In this document: positions 63,310 through 64,000 of the stretch, piece after piece
Layout: each line of letters begins with the position of its first letter
Position numbering within the stretch: position 1 is the first letter of the stretch
DNA from: Aliirhizobium wenxiniae
GTDB taxonomy: Bacteria > Pseudomonadota > Alphaproteobacteria > Rhizobiales > Rhizobiaceae
DNA length: 64,000 bases
Assembly (NCBI RefSeq): GCF_014201355.1
Contig: NZ_JACHEG010000002.1
Span: forward strand, 496,001 to 560,000
Direction: 5' to 3'
Notes under the pieces: generated by a model
Database searches by the model: none
What the model was told of the DNA's origin: nothing
What the model saw: only the letters and a program-made list of their open reading frames with translations
Made by a program: the position numbers and the translations under genes

Positions 63310-64000
63310 TCAGAACCGTTCCGCGAGAAAATCGATAAAAGCACGGATGCGCACCGCCAGATGTTCATGCCCGGCGTAAACAGCGTGGATGTCTTCGATA
63401 TCTTCGGGATTGAAATCCTCAAGGATGGGAACGAGGCGGCCGGCCTGGATGTCCGGTTCGACATGGAAGCGGCCGACGCGGCCGATACCAAGACCATCAA
63501 CACAGAACTGACGGATAATCGATCCGCTTGAAGCTCTAAGGCTTCCGGATACGGGGCTCAGATCGATCTTGCCGGTCAGCGGATCGCGGAAAGGCCAGCC
63601 TTCTACCGAACGGCGGAAATTGAAGTTGATGCAGTTATGCGCTTCAAGATCGGCCGGTGATCGCGGCAGGCCGCGCTCGGCAATATAGGCCGGCGAGGCA
63701 ATCACCACCTGGCGGGTCTGACCGAGCTTTCGCGCCATCAGCGACGAGTCGCGCAGCGGTCCGTGGCGGATGGCGATATCCACCCGCTCGCGGATGAGAT
63801 CGACCGTATCGTCGGTCAGTGTGACATCCAGCTGGACATCCGGAAAGAGCTGCAGAAATTCGCGGGTCATCGGTAGAATGTAGAGTTCACCAAAGCCGAC
63901 CGAGGCATTGACGGACAGCGGTCCGCGCGGCAATGCCCGCCCGCCGCCGGAGACGATCTCTTCCGTATCGGCGATCTCGGCGAGGATGCGAGAGGCGCGC
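63310..64000 (-). CDS. LysR-family regulator, 5' end outside window
   Basis: The reading frame is open to base 64000, so the HTH domain is not in view. What remains (230 residues) is the linker and the substrate-binding domain: SVNASVGFGELYILPMTREFLQLFPDVQLDVTLTDDTVDLIRERVDIAIRHGPLRDSSLMARKLGQTRQVVIASPAYIAERGLP. This is the usual LysR order. No start is assigned because the true one lies beyond the window edge. Confidence 0.9.
   Translation of the reverse strand, partial: RASRILAEIADTEEIVSGGGRALPRGPLSVNASVGFGELYILPMTREFLQLFPDVQLDVTLTDDTVDLIRERVDIAIRHGPLRDSSLMARKLGQTRQVVIASPAYIAERGLPRSPADLEAHNCINFNFRRSVEGWPFRDPLTGKIDLSPVSGSLRASSGSIIRQFCVDGLGIGRVGRFHVEPDIQAGRLVPILEDFNPEDIEDIHAVYAGHEHLAVRIRAFIDFLAERF

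Noticed and set aside
1..64000. Prophage, insertion sequences, CRISPR arrays, toxin-antitoxin or restriction systems
   Set aside because: No transposase, integrase, repeat-spacer array, or defence gene was recognised anywhere; the neighbourhood reads as ordinary chromosome.

Overview
The window looks like chromosomal DNA of an alphaproteobacterium of the Rhizobiaceae (Rhizobium/Agrobacterium/Sinorhizobium group). The reasons are GC-rich coding, a MucR/Ros regulator, a complete Pha/Mrp antiporter operon, an HmrR-ActP copper module, a DmeR-DmeF pair, DUF1491, DUF2336, DUF5330, DUF6456 and DUF930 proteins, a cell-cycle-type histidine kinase, and two perfect CtrA boxes (TTAA-N7-TTAAC). Genus assignment would need a database search. 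I see no rRNA, intact tRNA, insertion sequence, prophage or CRISPR array. 73 protein genes are annotated; those at both ends are cut by the window.

Layout. 1-4050: EamA exporter (partial), small-molecule enzymes, two acetyltransferases, NudI, and a decayed partial copy of a neighbouring gene. 4076-7202: copper operon actP-hmrR-copZ behind a 19-bp-spacer MerR-type promoter. 7256-15135: LuxR-type regulator, YcgN protein, class A penicillin-binding protein, DUF1214/DUF1254 pair, then a gene-poor stretch with a CtrA box before a DUF2336 gene. 15192-19812: ArsR-SRPBCC fusion with a promoter-embedded operator, a histidine kinase overlapping a peptidoglycan-binding protein gene, DUF5330. 19958-24157: NhaA, SufE, an overlapping DUF6456 / DnaA-domain-IV-like pair, MucR. 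24595-30715: seven-gene Mrp antiporter operon whose F subunit carries a strictly periodic lysine tail. 30874-41760: MsrB, metabolic enzymes, LysR, universal stress protein, hemolysin III, VOC dioxygenase-like protein, AI-2E transporter, DUF930, oligopeptidase B.

42101-49560: a small CtrA-box gene, DmeRF nickel/cobalt export, a second MerR regulator, proline iminopeptidase, PfpI, two c-type cytochromes, LysE exporter. 49644-64000: YafY-type WYL regulator with a 24-bp palindrome, cytochrome b561, ADPRM-like phosphoesterase, L,D-transpeptidase, Fe-type superoxide dismutase, GGDEF-EAL protein, esterase, PhyH oxygenase, class IV aminotransferase, ChaC, phospholipase D and a partial LysR gene.

Functional threads are metal and ion homeostasis (ActP/HmrR/CopZ, DmeRF, Mrp, NhaA), envelope and cell-cycle functions (PBP1, L,D-transpeptidase, histidine kinase plus peptidoglycan-binding protein, CtrA boxes) and redox or stress protection (MsrB, SOD, ChaC, SufE). 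The least explained observations are the KxxxK tail on the Mrp F subunit, the DnaA-IV-like/DUF6456 overlapping pair, the two CtrA boxes next to uncharacterised genes, the leaderless ArsR-SRPBCC promoter and the gene remnant at 1694-1755.
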